This document shows, piece by piece, positions 35,036 through 44,685 of a stretch of DNA of 64,000 nucleotides. The position numbers and the translations under genes are program-made. The notes below the pieces were generated by a model. The model worked only from the letters and a program-made list of their open reading frames with translations. It had not been told where the DNA came from and searched no databases. Source of the DNA: an uncultured Flavihumibacter sp. Its GTDB lineage: Bacteria; Bacteroidota; Bacteroidia; Chitinophagales; Chitinophagaceae. Every line of letters starts with the position of its first letter. The first letter of the stretch is position 1. The stretch lies in contig CABHOY010000026.1 in assembly GCA_902168105.1 (NCBI GenBank), positions 124,001-188,000 on the forward strand, written 5' to 3'.

Positions 35036-35884
35036 TTACTTGAGGATCATGACCGGTTCCCGGGCATTGCGGCAGATGGCGTCAGAAATACTTTTATGCG
35101 TAAGGGAATAGAGGAAGCTGTGTTTACCGGGCAGGGAGATAATTAACTGGACCTTTTTTTCCTCCGAGAAGCTTAATATGCCATTAATGACATTTTTATC
35201 GTTGCTGTAATGGATCTCATGTTTATAGTCACGAAGGCGTTCATGGACATGTTGTTCCGCTGCTTTAAGCTGGTCATCCGGATTGAGGTAGCGTTCCCTT
35301 GCGTCCACGTTCAGTACCAGCAGTTTACTCTCTTGCCACTGGGGTGGGATCTGAAGGTTTTCCAGTTTGTTGAGGGAATCCAGCGTTTTGTAGTCGCAGG
35401 GCACCAGTATGTTTTCTACCGGTTGGTAAGTATAAGCGGCCGGTATGATCATTACCCTGACAGGACTGGCTTTTGCAATGGATATCACATTGCCCGCAAT
35501 AAAGCTGCCGCTGGAATAGCGGTAGTTATCGCTTCCCAGTACGATCACTTCGGGAGCTTCGTCTCTGACCACTTCCAGTATGGCCCTTAACAGGGGGGCT
35601 TCACTGACCATGGAAACCACCTGCAGGCCATGGGCGGCTTTGGAAATAATATGTTGGGACAGATTTTCCATCTGTAAACTGGCTTCTTCACGTTCCCTGG
35701 CCATATAGTGTGGACTGACCGGGGCATATTCGGCAGAAACTACGATATGGTCGAAAACAGTATCGTAAAAGGTCTTGAGAAGGATAATGCGGTCATAATT
35801 GTAGGTTTTGCTCCACTCAATCGCAAAATCGACTGCATTGTCGGAGGTATCTGAGAAATCAACGGGAATCAGTAATGTTTTCAT
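35036..35884 (-). CDS. Universal stress protein, tandem UspA domains
   Basis: 282 residues. The first UspA domain (about 1-150) begins MKTLLIPVDFSDTSDNAVDFA and has the nucleotide-loop region VIVLGSDNYRYSSGSFIAGN. The second (about 155-282) begins ENILVPCDYKTLD and ends with the degenerate loop PGKHSFLYSLTHKS and the final strand REPVMILK. The two-domain layout is the usual form in Bacteroidota. The protein is cytoplasmic and probably binds ATP or AMP in the first domain. It follows the PAS protein gene upstream on the same strand with a 105-base gap. Confidence 0.9.
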   Translation of the reverse strand: MKTLLIPVDFSDTSDNAVDFAIEWSKTYNYDRIILLKTFYDTVFDHIVVSAEYAPVSPHYMAREREEASLQMENLSQHIISKAAHGLQVVSMVSEAPLLRAILEVVRDEAPEVIVLGSDNYRYSSGSFIAGNVISIAKASPVRVMIIPAAYTYQPVENILVPCDYKTLDSLNKLENLQIPPQWQESKLLVLNVDARERYLNPDDQLKAAEQHVHERLRDYKHEIHYSNDKNVINGILSFSEEKKVQLIISLPGKHSFLYSLTHKSISDAICRNAREPVMILK

Positions 35885-36010
35885 AACGATTTCATTTTTC
35901 TCTTTTACTAAGTTAAGTTTGTCCTGCCTAAATCTGAAAAAAATATGCCATTAATTGGCGGGCATGAAAAGTGCGGTGGAAGAACGTGTATTTGTGTTAA
36001 ATTGAACAAT

Positions 36011-36433
36011 ATGAAGATATACCAGGAAGCAGTGCAGCTCCATGAAAGAAGAAGAGGTTTCCACCTGATCACGGGCGAAGTGGTACAGGCGATACCACAG
36101 TTAAGGGAGATCAGGACAGGCATGTGCCAGGTATTCATCCAACATACTTCTGCATCTCTTACTATCAATGAGAATGCAGATCCGACTGTGAGGCAGGATT
36201 TTGAAATGTATTTCAGCAAAGTCGTACCGGAAAATGACCCTGATTATGAACACGACTACGAAGGTGCCGATGATATGCCGGCGCATTTGAAAGCTGCTAT
36301 GCTTGGTAGTTCTGTAATGATCCCTATCAGGAACGGCAATCTTGCTTTAGGTACCTGGCAGGGGATCTATTTATGCGAGCACCGTAACCGTGGCGGCGGC
36401 AGAAGACTGGTTATTACCGCGTGGGGAGAATAA
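36011..36433 (+). CDS. yjbQ: YjbQ / UPF0047 family protein
   Basis: 140 residues from ATG 36011; the frame extends to ATG 35945, but the family starts near MKIYQEAVQL and is about 140 residues long. Family motifs are complete: MCQVFIQHTSASLTINENADP, the LKAAMLGSSVMIPI strand and LGTWQGIYLCEHR with its histidine. Members show thiamin-phosphate-synthase-like side activity and are labelled secondary thiamine-phosphate synthase, but their main role is unclear. The 3' end lies 29 bases before the chosen start of the M1 peptidase gene, so the two are probably co-transcribed. Confidence 0.9.
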   Translation: MKIYQEAVQLHERRRGFHLITGEVVQAIPQLREIRTGMCQVFIQHTSASLTINENADPTVRQDFEMYFSKVVPENDPDYEHDYEGADDMPAHLKAAMLGSSVMIPIRNGNLALGTWQGIYLCEHRNRGGGRRLVITAWGE

Positions 36434-36462
36434 TCTTTATTGAAAAACTGATACTATACCGT

Positions 36463-38067
36463 ATGTTAAAAAAACTGATCGTACTCCCGTTGTTGATGAT
36501 GGGATGCTATTTCAATACAAATGCACAACGCCAGCCTGTAGACGTACAATATTATGGCGTTTTCCTGACCCTGCTGGAACACATTGATAAAGTAGCAGGA
36601 GTGGCCGATGTCGCTGTTGTTTTTGAAGACGATGTGAAAACATTCCATCTTGATCTGCATGGCCCTGAAAAAGGAGATACAGGCATGACCGTACGGAATG
36701 TAACAGAGGTAAGAAGAGAACTTTCTACCAGCATGATGGACAGTGTAGTTCAACTGAAAGTTATTCCCTTCAAACAGGATAGCAAAGGCGTTTATTTATC
36801 TGTGAATGCCAGAAAAGGTGAAAAGCATACCTACAGGGTAGAATATATAGGCATACCAAAGGATGGGCTGATCATTTCCAGGAATAAATTCGGCAACCGC
36901 ACCTATTTTACAGACAACTGGCCTGACCGTGCGCATTACTGGCTGCCATGTGTAGATCATCCTTCAGATAAAGCCGCTGTGGATCTCAACGTACTTATCT
37001 CTGACAAATACGCTGTAGTGGCCAATGGAGCAAAAGTGAAGGATACTCTGTTAAAAGGAAACCTCAGGTGGGTCCATTACACGGAAAAGGCTGAAATACC
37101 TACAAAAGTGATCGCTATCGGTGCTGCCGCCTTTGCTGTAGATCATTCGGCAGATGTGGAGGGCGTTCCGGTTTACAGCTACGTATTCCCCGAAAATAAA
37201 GAACAGGGTTTTAAAGATTACGGCGGGGCAGGGGAGATCCTCCGGTACTTCACAAAACAGATAGGGCCGTTCCCGTATGAAAAGCTCGCGAATATTCAGT
37301 CTAAAACTATTTATGGCGGTATGGAGAATGCCAGCGCTATCTTTTATGCAGAAGAATCTGTAGGGTCCAAACATATTGAAGAATTGCTGGCCCATGAAAT
37401 AGCGCATCAATGGTTTGGCGATGCTGTTACAGAAACTGACTGGCACCATGTATGGCTGAGTGAAGGCTTCGCTACTTATATGACGCTCCTGTATCTGGAA
37501 CACAAATATGGAGTGGATACACTGAGAGCAGAGTTAAAGGACGACAGGAAAAAAGTGATCGCTTTCGAAAAGAAAAGGAATACGCCGATAATAGATACCA
37601 CGGCTACAGGTGATTTTACACAGTTACTCAATGCCAATAGTTACCAGAAAGGCGGATGGGTATTACATATGCTAAGAAGACAGGTAGGGGATAGTGATTT
37701 CTGGAAAGGGATCAGGGCCTATTTTGCTACCTATGGCGGACGGAATGCCAGCACGACTGACTTCAGGCGTGTCATGGAACAGGTTACTGGAAGGGACCTG
37801 GGCGAGTTCTTCCAGCAATGGCTGTATACACCGGGCATGCCTGAACTGACTATGCGGCCTGGTGGTGAAGCAGGTACTTTCATTATAAAGCAACAACAGG
37901 AACACCTGTTTTCATTTCCGCTGGAATATACGATTGATAATGACCCGATGATCCGTAAGGTGATCGTCAAGGACAGGATAACGACTATTAATATACGGGC
38001 GCATCATACTATCCATATTGATCCGCAGATAAACCTGTTATTTAAATACGGCAGCGGCGATCTGTAA
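36463..38067 (+). CDS. M1 family metallopeptidase (aminopeptidase)
   Basis: 534 residues. ATG 36463 is chosen because it directly precedes a signal peptide (MLKKLIVLPLLMMG...NTNAQ); the longer frame to GTG 36421 would spoil it. The M1 exopeptidase motif GGMEN is at residues 285-289. The zinc site HEIAHQWFGD gives His311, Glu312 and His315, with the third ligand Glu334 in WLSEGF. The protein ends soon after the helical domain and lacks the large C-terminal domain of long aminopeptidases, as in LTA4-hydrolase-like short members. It is exported and probably trims peptides in the periplasm. Confidence 0.92.
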   Translation: MLKKLIVLPLLMMGCYFNTNAQRQPVDVQYYGVFLTLLEHIDKVAGVADVAVVFEDDVKTFHLDLHGPEKGDTGMTVRNVTEVRRELSTSMMDSVVQLKVIPFKQDSKGVYLSVNARKGEKHTYRVEYIGIPKDGLIISRNKFGNRTYFTDNWPDRAHYWLPCVDHPSDKAAVDLNVLISDKYAVVANGAKVKDTLLKGNLRWVHYTEKAEIPTKVIAIGAAAFAVDHSADVEGVPVYSYVFPENKEQGFKDYGGAGEILRYFTKQIGPFPYEKLANIQSKTIYGGMENASAIFYAEESVGSKHIEELLAHEIAHQWFGDAVTETDWHHVWLSEGFATYMTLLYLEHKYGVDTLRAELKDDRKKVIAFEKKRNTPIIDTTATGDFTQLLNANSYQKGGWVLHMLRRQVGDSDFWKGIRAYFATYGGRNASTTDFRRVMEQVTGRDLGEFFQQWLYTPGMPELTMRPGGEAGTFIIKQQQEHLFSFPLEYTIDNDPMIRKVIVKDRITTINIRAHHTIHIDPQINLLFKYGSGDL

Positions 38068-38192
38068 CGGACAGAACGTGTATCAAAACCGGACAGTTAA
38101 GCCTGTTTGTTGAATTATAAGTAGCTGATTATTAGTCATAGCGTAAAGTGGTATCTTATTGGTGCAATGTTGTACTATACCCGGACTGTACT

Positions 38193-40571
38193 ATGCTTAA
38201 AAACGCCCTTAAAATCGCCTGGCGGCATCTTGTGAAAGACCGTCAGTTCACCGCTCTGAATCTCATAGGTCTTTCAACAGGATTGGCCTGTACGATCTTT
38301 ATCTGTCTCTGGATATGGGACGAATGGCAGGTGGACAGGTTCCATCAGAACGACAGCCGTTTATTCCAGGTCATGATCAATGAAAAGAACGGCGATCAGG
38401 TGGCTACTTCTCCCGGTACAGATGGCGCATTAGGCAATGTACTTGCACAGCAGATGCCGGAAGTGGAATACGCAGTGACCACTACACCGGCCAACTGGTT
38501 CCAGCAATTCAATGTTTCCTATAAAGGAAATACAGTAGGCGCTTCAGGTAATTTCGTGAGCGGAGATTTTTTCCGCGTCTTCTCTTATAAACTGATTGAA
38601 GGAAGCCCCGCAGGAGTACTGTCGGATAAAAACGCTATCGTTATCTCAGCCAGCATGGCCAGGCGTTTGTTTAATACTACCGTTAACGTGACAGGGCGGA
38701 CCCTGGAATGGAAATGGCTGACCTTTAACAAACAGTGTATCGTCTCCGGCGTATATGAAGATATGCCTGCCCGTGCCAGCGAACGGTTTGACTTTGTATT
38801 ATCGTTCGAAGCCTGGAAAGATATCGTGCCTGTTTCTGGTCAGCTCGTAACCGGTAGCGGGCCTTTTAATACCTATGTGGTGCTGAAAAAAGGAACGACG
38901 GCAGCGCAATTGGATACTAAGCTCCGTTCATATGTCAGCCAGGTATTAAAGACAGATGGTGTGCAGCTTTTCCTGCGCCGCTTCTCTGACGGGTATCTCT
39001 ATGGTAAATATGACAACGGCGTACAGACCGGCGGGCGTATCAGCTATGTGAAACTGTTCTCCCTGATCGCACTTTTTATACTGGTATTGGCCTGTATCAA
39101 TTTCATGAACCTGTCTACCGCTAAAGTAGCCGGCAGAATGAAAGAGATCGGCGTGAAAAAGACATTAGGAGCGGGCAGAGGGGCCTTTATTTTACAGTTC
39201 CTGGGCGAGTCTTTACTGATGAGTACATTGTCGCTGTTGGGTGCACTGGCACTTGTAGTATTGCTGTTGCCGCAGTTTAACAGTATAGCAGGAAAGGCGC
39301 TCAATCTGCAATGGGATCTGTGGTTCATACTGGCAATAGCCGCTATTACAGTACTAACTGGTTTTGCCGCCGGTAGTTACCCCGCATTTTATCTCTCCCG
39401 CTTAAGACCCGTGAATACACTGAAAGGAAAGATCGAAGCATCCCCCCGTGGTTTGCTGGCCAGAAAAGGACTGGTTGTTTTCCAGTTCACTGTATCCGTT
39501 GGATTTATCATTGCAGTACTGGTGGTCAATAAACAGGTCCGCTTTGTTGAAACCAAACAACCCGGTTATAACAAAGACAATGTGATCTGCTTTGAGATGA
39601 AAGGAAAAGTAGCAGCGCAATCCGGCAGTTTCCTGTCTGCGTTAAAACGTATTCCCGGTGTGGTGAATGCTTCCAGTATTGAGCAGCAGATCGTCCTTCC
39701 CGCATTTATGCCTTCAGCAGGCGTGACCTGGGAAGGTAAAAACAGAGACGGAGCTATCCGTTTTTATCAGATGCCTGTGAACTATGGCCTGATAGAAACG
39801 CTGGATATGCAGATGGCAGCCGGAAGACCTTTCTCTGCAACCTATGGAACGGACAGCAGCGGCATTATACTGAACGAGGCTGCAGTACGGGTGATGGGAC
39901 TGAACGATCCCATTGGAAAGGAGATCAGCATGAATAATAAGCCCTGGCATGTGGTAGGTGTGGTGAAGAACTTCCATTTCAATTCCCTGCATGAAGCCAT
40001 CAGACCATTCATATTCAAGTTAGCGCCTAACGAGACATTAACGGTCATGGCGAGGATCGCGAAAGGGCAGGAGCGGGCTACTATCGACAGGATCAGTAGT
40101 TTTTATAAAAGCTTCAATCCCGGTTATGTCTTTGATCATACTTTCCTGGATGCCAGTTACCAGCGCCAGTACGCAGCCGAAAAACTGGTAGCTTCCCTTT
40201 CTCGGTATTTTACCGGTCTCGCTATTTTGATATCCTGCCTCGGACTGTTTGGACTGACTGCCTTTACCGCCGAACGCCGGCGTAAGGAAATAGGTATCCG
40301 TAAGGTGCTCGGCGCTACCGTCGCCAATGTAGTATGGATGCTTTCGATGGATTTCCTGAAACTGGTACTGATAGCAATAGGTATTGCATTCCCACTGTCG
40401 GCATGGCTGATGAACAACTGGCTGGACGATTTTGCTTATCGTGTAAGTATAGACGCACCTGTCTTCCTTGGTGCGGGTGGCGCAATTCTTTTTATTACAC
40501 TGCTGACGATCAGTTTTCAGGCCGGTAAAGCAGCGTTGACCAATCCTGTAAAAAGTCTGAAAATGGAATGA
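38193..40571 (+). CDS. FtsX/MacB-type ABC transporter permease
   Basis: 792 residues from ATG 38193 (MLKNALKIAWRHLVKDRQF); the longer frame to 38148 lacks support. One N-terminal helix (about 20-45) is followed by a MacB-type periplasmic domain, a first FtsX domain (helices near 285-400), a second periplasmic part and a second FtsX domain (near 675-780, with AFTAERRRKEIGIRKVLGA). The end GKAALTNPVKSLKME is typical of the large family of Bacteroidota permeases. No ATPase gene is next to it, so the nucleotide-binding partner must be encoded elsewhere. Substrates of such permeases include peptides and lipoproteins. Confidence 0.92.
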   Translation: MLKNALKIAWRHLVKDRQFTALNLIGLSTGLACTIFICLWIWDEWQVDRFHQNDSRLFQVMINEKNGDQVATSPGTDGALGNVLAQQMPEVEYAVTTTPANWFQQFNVSYKGNTVGASGNFVSGDFFRVFSYKLIEGSPAGVLSDKNAIVISASMARRLFNTTVNVTGRTLEWKWLTFNKQCIVSGVYEDMPARASERFDFVLSFEAWKDIVPVSGQLVTGSGPFNTYVVLKKGTTAAQLDTKLRSYVSQVLKTDGVQLFLRRFSDGYLYGKYDNGVQTGGRISYVKLFSLIALFILVLACINFMNLSTAKVAGRMKEIGVKKTLGAGRGAFILQFLGESLLMSTLSLLGALALVVLLLPQFNSIAGKALNLQWDLWFILAIAAITVLTGFAAGSYPAFYLSRLRPVNTLKGKIEASPRGLLARKGLVVFQFTVSVGFIIAVLVVNKQVRFVETKQPGYNKDNVICFEMKGKVAAQSGSFLSALKRIPGVVNASSIEQQIVLPAFMPSAGVTWEGKNRDGAIRFYQMPVNYGLIETLDMQMAAGRPFSATYGTDSSGIILNEAAVRVMGLNDPIGKEISMNNKPWHVVGVVKNFHFNSLHEAIRPFIFKLAPNETLTVMARIAKGQERATIDRISSFYKSFNPGYVFDHTFLDASYQRQYAAEKLVASLSRYFTGLAILISCLGLFGLTAFTAERRRKEIGIRKVLGATVANVVWMLSMDFLKLVLIAIGIAFPLSAWLMNNWLDDFAYRVSIDAPVFLGAGGAILFITLLTISFQAGKAALTNPVKSLKME

Positions 40572-40631
40572 GTGTAAATACTATCTTTGTCCGGCACATC
40601 TATTCCGGAACCCATAAATCACATCATTGCC

Positions 40632-41753
40632 TTGCTGAAAAGATCATACCTGCTGCTGCTGGCATTGCTCGCCAACAGCCTTATCTATGCCCAGACGACT
40701 TATCTGTTTGTAGGGTCTTATAACGACACGAAAGAAAAAGAAGGGATCTACATCTATAGGTTAGACATGACCAGTGGCGACCTTGAGAAGGTCTGCACGT
40801 TTTCTGGTATCATGAATCCCTCTTACCTGGTCCTTTCGCCGGACGGGCAATATATCTATGCCTGCAGCGAGACGCGCACAGCAGGCATGGGCAGTGTAAG
40901 CAGTTACCGGTTCGACAGAAAACAGCATAGTATCACGATGCTTAGTAAACAGCCCAGTGGTGGCGATAACCCGGTTTATCTGACCGTACATAAAAGTGGT
41001 AAGTGGCTGGTGAATGGGAACTATACAGGCGGCAGTATTTCGGTGTTCCCGTTGAATAGCGATGGTACTATCGGAACAGCCAATACGGTACTGCCATTCA
41101 AAGACAGCAGCATTACAGAACGGCAGAAAAGTTCTCATATTCATTCAACAGTATTCTCTCCTGCATACGATTATGTATTCTCTCCCGATCTTGGCGCAGA
41201 TAAAATACGGCGCTTTACTTTTAACGCTGATCAGTCAAACCCATTACAGCCGGATAGTTTTGTAACCACTATAGCTGGCGGAGGCCCCCGTCATTTTGCT
41301 TTTCATCCTAATGGGCGGTTCGCCTATTGTATAGAGGAGATGTCAGGTACTATCACCGCCTATAAATACGATAAAGGCCAGCTGAAACTTCTCCAGCGTG
41401 GCGCAACACATGACAATACACCACGTAACATGTATAGCAGCGCTGATATCCATGTTTCCGCTGATGGCCGTTTCCTGTATGCATCGAACCGTGGGGAGGA
41501 AAACAATATTGCGATCTGTCGCATCACTAAAGACGGAAGATTTACTCCGGTTGGATATGAGTCGGTATTGGGAGATCATCCCCGTAACTTTACCATAGAT
41601 CCGACAGGTAAATTCCTGCTGGTGGCAAATCAGATCAGCGGTAACGTAGTGGTCTTCAAAAGGAACGCCCGTACCGGCCTGCTCACCAAAACCGGCATTG
41701 AAGTAAGGATGCCCGGACCTTCCTGTTTACAGATCAGAACTTACAACGACTAA
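40632..41753 (+). CDS. Lactonase family protein (7-bladed propeller, YbhE/Pgl-like)
   Basis: 373 residues from TTG 40632, which directly precedes a signal peptide (LKRSYLLLLALLANSLIYAQ). The frame also runs to TTG 40587; no ATG is available at the start. Propeller repeats of the lactonase family are clear: TYLFVGSYNDTKEKEGIYIY, NPSYLVLSPDGQYIYACSE, GGGPRHFAFHPNGRFAYC and GDHPRNFTIDPTGKFLLVAN. Cytoplasmic relatives hydrolyse 6-phosphogluconolactone; the exported form here more likely acts on another lactone or is non-catalytic. It lies 6 bases before the serine hydrolase gene. Confidence 0.88.
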   Translation: MLKRSYLLLLALLANSLIYAQTTYLFVGSYNDTKEKEGIYIYRLDMTSGDLEKVCTFSGIMNPSYLVLSPDGQYIYACSETRTAGMGSVSSYRFDRKQHSITMLSKQPSGGDNPVYLTVHKSGKWLVNGNYTGGSISVFPLNSDGTIGTANTVLPFKDSSITERQKSSHIHSTVFSPAYDYVFSPDLGADKIRRFTFNADQSNPLQPDSFVTTIAGGGPRHFAFHPNGRFAYCIEEMSGTITAYKYDKGQLKLLQRGATHDNTPRNMYSSADIHVSADGRFLYASNRGEENNIAICRITKDGRFTPVGYESVLGDHPRNFTIDPTGKFLLVANQISGNVVVFKRNARTGLLTKTGIEVRMPGPSCLQIRTYND

Positions 41754-41759
41754 ATACCT

Positions 41760-42836
41760 ATGAAACGTTTCCTGTTGCCACTATTGCTGGCAATTACCAA
41801 CCTGTCCTACAGTCAGAGTATCCGGTCTTTTGCAGATAGTGTAAGACGACACTATAATGTACCCGAGCTGGCATTCGCAGTCGTCTCTTCAGATAGTGTG
41901 CTGGAATGCCATACACTGGGCGTAAAACGTGCCAATACGGCTTATGCAGCACAGCAGGGCGATCGTTTTCATATAGGCTCCAATACCAAGGCAATTACCG
42001 CTTTTATTGCGGCTTTACTGGTACAGGAAAAAAAGATCCAATGGAATACGACCATTCTGAGCCTTTTCCCTGAACTGAAATGGAGGACCCGCTACTCGTA
42101 CGATACAGTTACGCTGGCTAACCTGCTTACATTCCGTGGGAAATTACCGGCTTATACATATACGACAGAGTCACCCACCTTTCGCGAACTGCATGGTGAT
42201 TATGCTACACAACGTATGCAACTGGGGGCTAACTTTCTTGTACAAAAATCGATGAGCCCCGACGAACATGGCCTGACGCCTTCAAATGCTGACTATATCA
42301 TGGCAGGGCTCATGCTGGAAAAGGCGTCAGGGAAACCTTATAAGGAACTTGTGGCTGACCTGGGCAAACGTTTGGGGATAGATTTCCGGTTTGATTATCC
42401 TAACCTGAAAGATACGTCACAACCCTGGGGACATAATGCAGATCTGCAACCATTACCTCCGGCGGAGAACTATAAAATGAACTGGCTGCAGGCGGCAGGT
42501 AATATCAATGTCAGCCTGGAAGACTATACCCGTTTTACACGGATGTTATTATTAGGATTAAAAGGGAAAAGCAATCTATTGCCAAAGAAAACCTTTGAAC
42601 AATTGCTTTTTGGGACGCCCTGGTTTTCCTACGGATGGTGGTACAATGTACCGGAAACGCCGGGCAGTCGTCACGTGGCTTTCAATGAAGGGAATGCCGG
42701 TGCATTCATCACAAAAGTACATATTGTAAAAGAAGCAGACAGGGCTTATGTTATCTTCACCAATGCGGCCACTACCGCCACGCAGGATGCAATAGCTGTG
42801 CTGTTGAAAGAGCTGACGAAGCGGTACAGAGAATAA
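41760..42836 (+). CDS. Serine hydrolase, beta-lactamase/PBP-like (class C fold)
   Basis: 358 residues with signal peptide (about 1-18, ending SYSQ). The nucleophile motif SxxK is Ser74-Asn-Thr-Lys77 in HIGSNTKAI. The second motif region is PSNADYIMAGLMLEKASGKPY, where the usual Tyr-x-Asn appears in altered order. The C-terminal part has SYGWWYNVPETPGSRHVAFNEGNAGAF in place of a classic KTG or HxG box. The family includes esterases, D-aminopeptidases and penicillin-recognising enzymes; antibiotic resistance should not be assumed. It is closely coupled to the lactonase gene before it. Confidence 0.85.
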   Translation: MKRFLLPLLLAITNLSYSQSIRSFADSVRRHYNVPELAFAVVSSDSVLECHTLGVKRANTAYAAQQGDRFHIGSNTKAITAFIAALLVQEKKIQWNTTILSLFPELKWRTRYSYDTVTLANLLTFRGKLPAYTYTTESPTFRELHGDYATQRMQLGANFLVQKSMSPDEHGLTPSNADYIMAGLMLEKASGKPYKELVADLGKRLGIDFRFDYPNLKDTSQPWGHNADLQPLPPAENYKMNWLQAAGNINVSLEDYTRFTRMLLLGLKGKSNLLPKKTFEQLLFGTPWFSYGWWYNVPETPGSRHVAFNEGNAGAFITKVHIVKEADRAYVIFTNAATTATQDAIAVLLKELTKRYRE

Positions 42837-42850
42837 CAGCACTGATAACG

Positions 42851-42858
42851 TATATTTG
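42851..42858 (+). promoter_or_regulatory. -7 promoter element of the MBL-fold gene
   Basis: TATATTTG matches TAnnTTTG exactly, 22 bases before ATG 42881. No convincing -33 TTG is seen. Confidence 0.45.
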
Positions 42859-42880
42859 TTAAGATCAGATAACGGCAGCT

Positions 42881-43873
42881 ATGGAATATGTCTCAAACCC
42901 GGACTTACCCGGAATGCAATTACCTTTTGAGTGGAAAGGAACGCCTGTGGATGATGAGGGAAGATTCGTGAACCATGAATTCCCGCATCAGTACTCCTTC
43001 TTTGAATTTCTGAAGTGGCGGTTCCAGCGGAACCCGCAGAAAGCGGAGAGGAAAGCAGATACCTGGCATCCGGAGATTGTCTATAGTGAGGACTTTCTGC
43101 ATTCCGGTAAAGATTGTATTGTCTGGTTCGGGCATGCTTCATTTTTCATCCGGTTGGGAGGCCTGAACATACTGATAGATCCTGTTTTCTATAATATCCC
43201 CTTCTTCAAACGGCATACACCTTTTCCCATAGACCCCGCAAAACTGAAAGGAATAGATTATATCCTCGTGTCCCATAATCACCTGGACCATTGCGACAAA
43301 CACAGTTTGCAGTTACTGGCGCGGAATAATCCACAGGCGACCTACCTGACAGGATTAAAAATGGACAGCTTACTGAAGCGGTTTACGCATAGTGGGCAGG
43401 TGCAGACCTCGGGATGGTACCAGCAATATCACACAGACGACCGTATTAAGGTCTTTTTCCTTCCGGCAAGGCATTGGTCTAAGCGAGGGTTCAGAGACCT
43501 GAACAGGCAGCTTTGGGGCGCATTTGTGATCCAGGGAGGAGGGAAGACCATTTATTTCGCCTCCGATTCCGGTTATGGCAGTCATTTTAAAGACCTCGGT
43601 CAGATCTTCCCGGTGATAGACTACAGCATCATAGGAATAGGCGCTTACAAACCCGCTTTTTTCATGAAGCAAAGTCATATATCCCCGGCCGATGCCGTAA
43701 AGGCCGTAAACGACATGAATGCCAGGACTATGATCCCTATGCATTATGGCACCTTTAACCTGGCCGATGAACCGATCAGCGACCCTATTAAAACCTTGTA
43801 CGCGCTGGAACAGGAGGGCGCCATACATGGCAGGCTGGAACATCTGAAAGTGGGAGAAGAACTGGATGTGTAA
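42881..43873 (+). CDS. MBL-fold metallohydrolase, NAPE-PLD/UlaG-like
   Basis: 330 residues without signal peptide. The zinc motif HxHxDH is His132-Asn-His134-Leu-Asp136-His137. Further metal ligands are in the LPARHWSKRG and ASDSGYGSHF segments and in IPMHYGTF. The N-terminal extension with HEFPHQYSFFEFLKWRFQRNP and the segment IVWFGHASFFIRLGGLNILIDPVF match bacterial relatives of N-acyl-phosphatidylethanolamine phospholipase D. A phospholipid- or phosphodiester-cleaving role is therefore plausible but the substrate is not shown. It has its own -7 promoter element. Confidence 0.88.
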   Translation: MEYVSNPDLPGMQLPFEWKGTPVDDEGRFVNHEFPHQYSFFEFLKWRFQRNPQKAERKADTWHPEIVYSEDFLHSGKDCIVWFGHASFFIRLGGLNILIDPVFYNIPFFKRHTPFPIDPAKLKGIDYILVSHNHLDHCDKHSLQLLARNNPQATYLTGLKMDSLLKRFTHSGQVQTSGWYQQYHTDDRIKVFFLPARHWSKRGFRDLNRQLWGAFVIQGGGKTIYFASDSGYGSHFKDLGQIFPVIDYSIIGIGAYKPAFFMKQSHISPADAVKAVNDMNARTMIPMHYGTFNLADEPISDPIKTLYALEQEGAIHGRLEHLKVGEELDV

Positions 43874-43927
43874 TAAACAACTGATAATCAGGTGTAAGGA
43901 CGGACCGGTTAATTATTTGTAATTCAC

Positions 43928-43958
43928 TTGCATTCTTAACTAATTCGCTTTTACTTTA
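43928..43958 (+). promoter_or_regulatory. Weak promoter upstream of the ECF sigma gene
   Basis: TTG at 43928-43930 is followed after 21 bases by TTACTTTA (43952 region), a partial match to the phylum's -7 element, about 20 bases before ATG 43978. Confidence 0.3.
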
Positions 43959-43977
43959 CGGTTCACCAAGATCTAAG

Positions 43978-44571
43978 ATGTTCGAAACGCATATCAGTGA
44001 TGGGGACTTATTACAAAGGCTAAAAAGTGATGATACCGCTGCTTTCGAGGTGCTGTACAACAGGTATTGGAAGTCGTTATACACGCGCGCCTGTCAGCGG
44101 GTAGATGCCAATGATGCAAAAGACCTGGTGCAGGAGGTCATGCTGAGCCTTTGGCGAAGAAGAAATGAGATCCCCGTCTTCAAGGAAGGAGAGTTTGCAA
44201 AATATCTGCATGCTGCAATTAAATACAGGGTGATCAGCCATTATGCCTTTAGCGCAGCGGAGATCAAAAAAATATCCTTATTTGATATATTGGATAGCCA
44301 GGAATTCAATGACAGGCTGGAAACGAAAGAATTGACGGCTAAGATCGCCACTGCCGTGGGTCAGCTGCCCGCACGTATGCAACAGATCTTCCGGATGAGC
44401 CGGGAGGAAGACCTGTCTATTGCAGAAATTGCCCGCAGACTGAACCTGTCGGAACAAACCGTCAAGAACCAATTGACCGAGGCCTTACGCAGAATGCGCA
44501 GTTACCTGAAATCGACTTCTTCAGGTGACTGGGCCTTACTGGTGGCGTATCTCTTTTGCCATGTAAATTAA
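43978..44571 (+). CDS. ECF-type RNA polymerase sigma factor
   Basis: 197 residues. Region 2 is seen in AFEVLYNRYWKSLYTRACQRV and the DLVQEVMLSLWRRR motif. Region 4 is QLPARMQQIFRMSREEDLSIAEIARRLNLSEQTVKNQL, a clear helix-turn-helix. The C-terminal hydrophobic stretch (WALLVAYLFCHVN) is common in Bacteroidota ECF factors. Usually such genes are followed by a FecR-type anti-sigma and a SusC gene; here a DUF488 gene follows, so the factor is an orphan. The FecR gene at the right window edge is almost 20 kb away and an interaction is not implied. Confidence 0.92.
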   Translation: MFETHISDGDLLQRLKSDDTAAFEVLYNRYWKSLYTRACQRVDANDAKDLVQEVMLSLWRRRNEIPVFKEGEFAKYLHAAIKYRVISHYAFSAAEIKKISLFDILDSQEFNDRLETKELTAKIATAVGQLPARMQQIFRMSREEDLSIAEIARRLNLSEQTVKNQLTEALRRMRSYLKSTSSGDWALLVAYLFCHVN

Positions 44572-44685
44572 TTATCCCAGTGCTGATCATTATCCCCACC
44601 CGACTGTTATTATAGTGTCATTCCCGTTGTAAGTATAGATTGATAGAAGCATTAACGGAATTGGATAACCATCAACACCTCCAGC

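Noticed and set aside
35908..36219. 103-codon minus-strand frame over the YjbQ gene
   Set aside because: It overlaps the conserved YjbQ coding sequence on the other strand and shows no protein family features.
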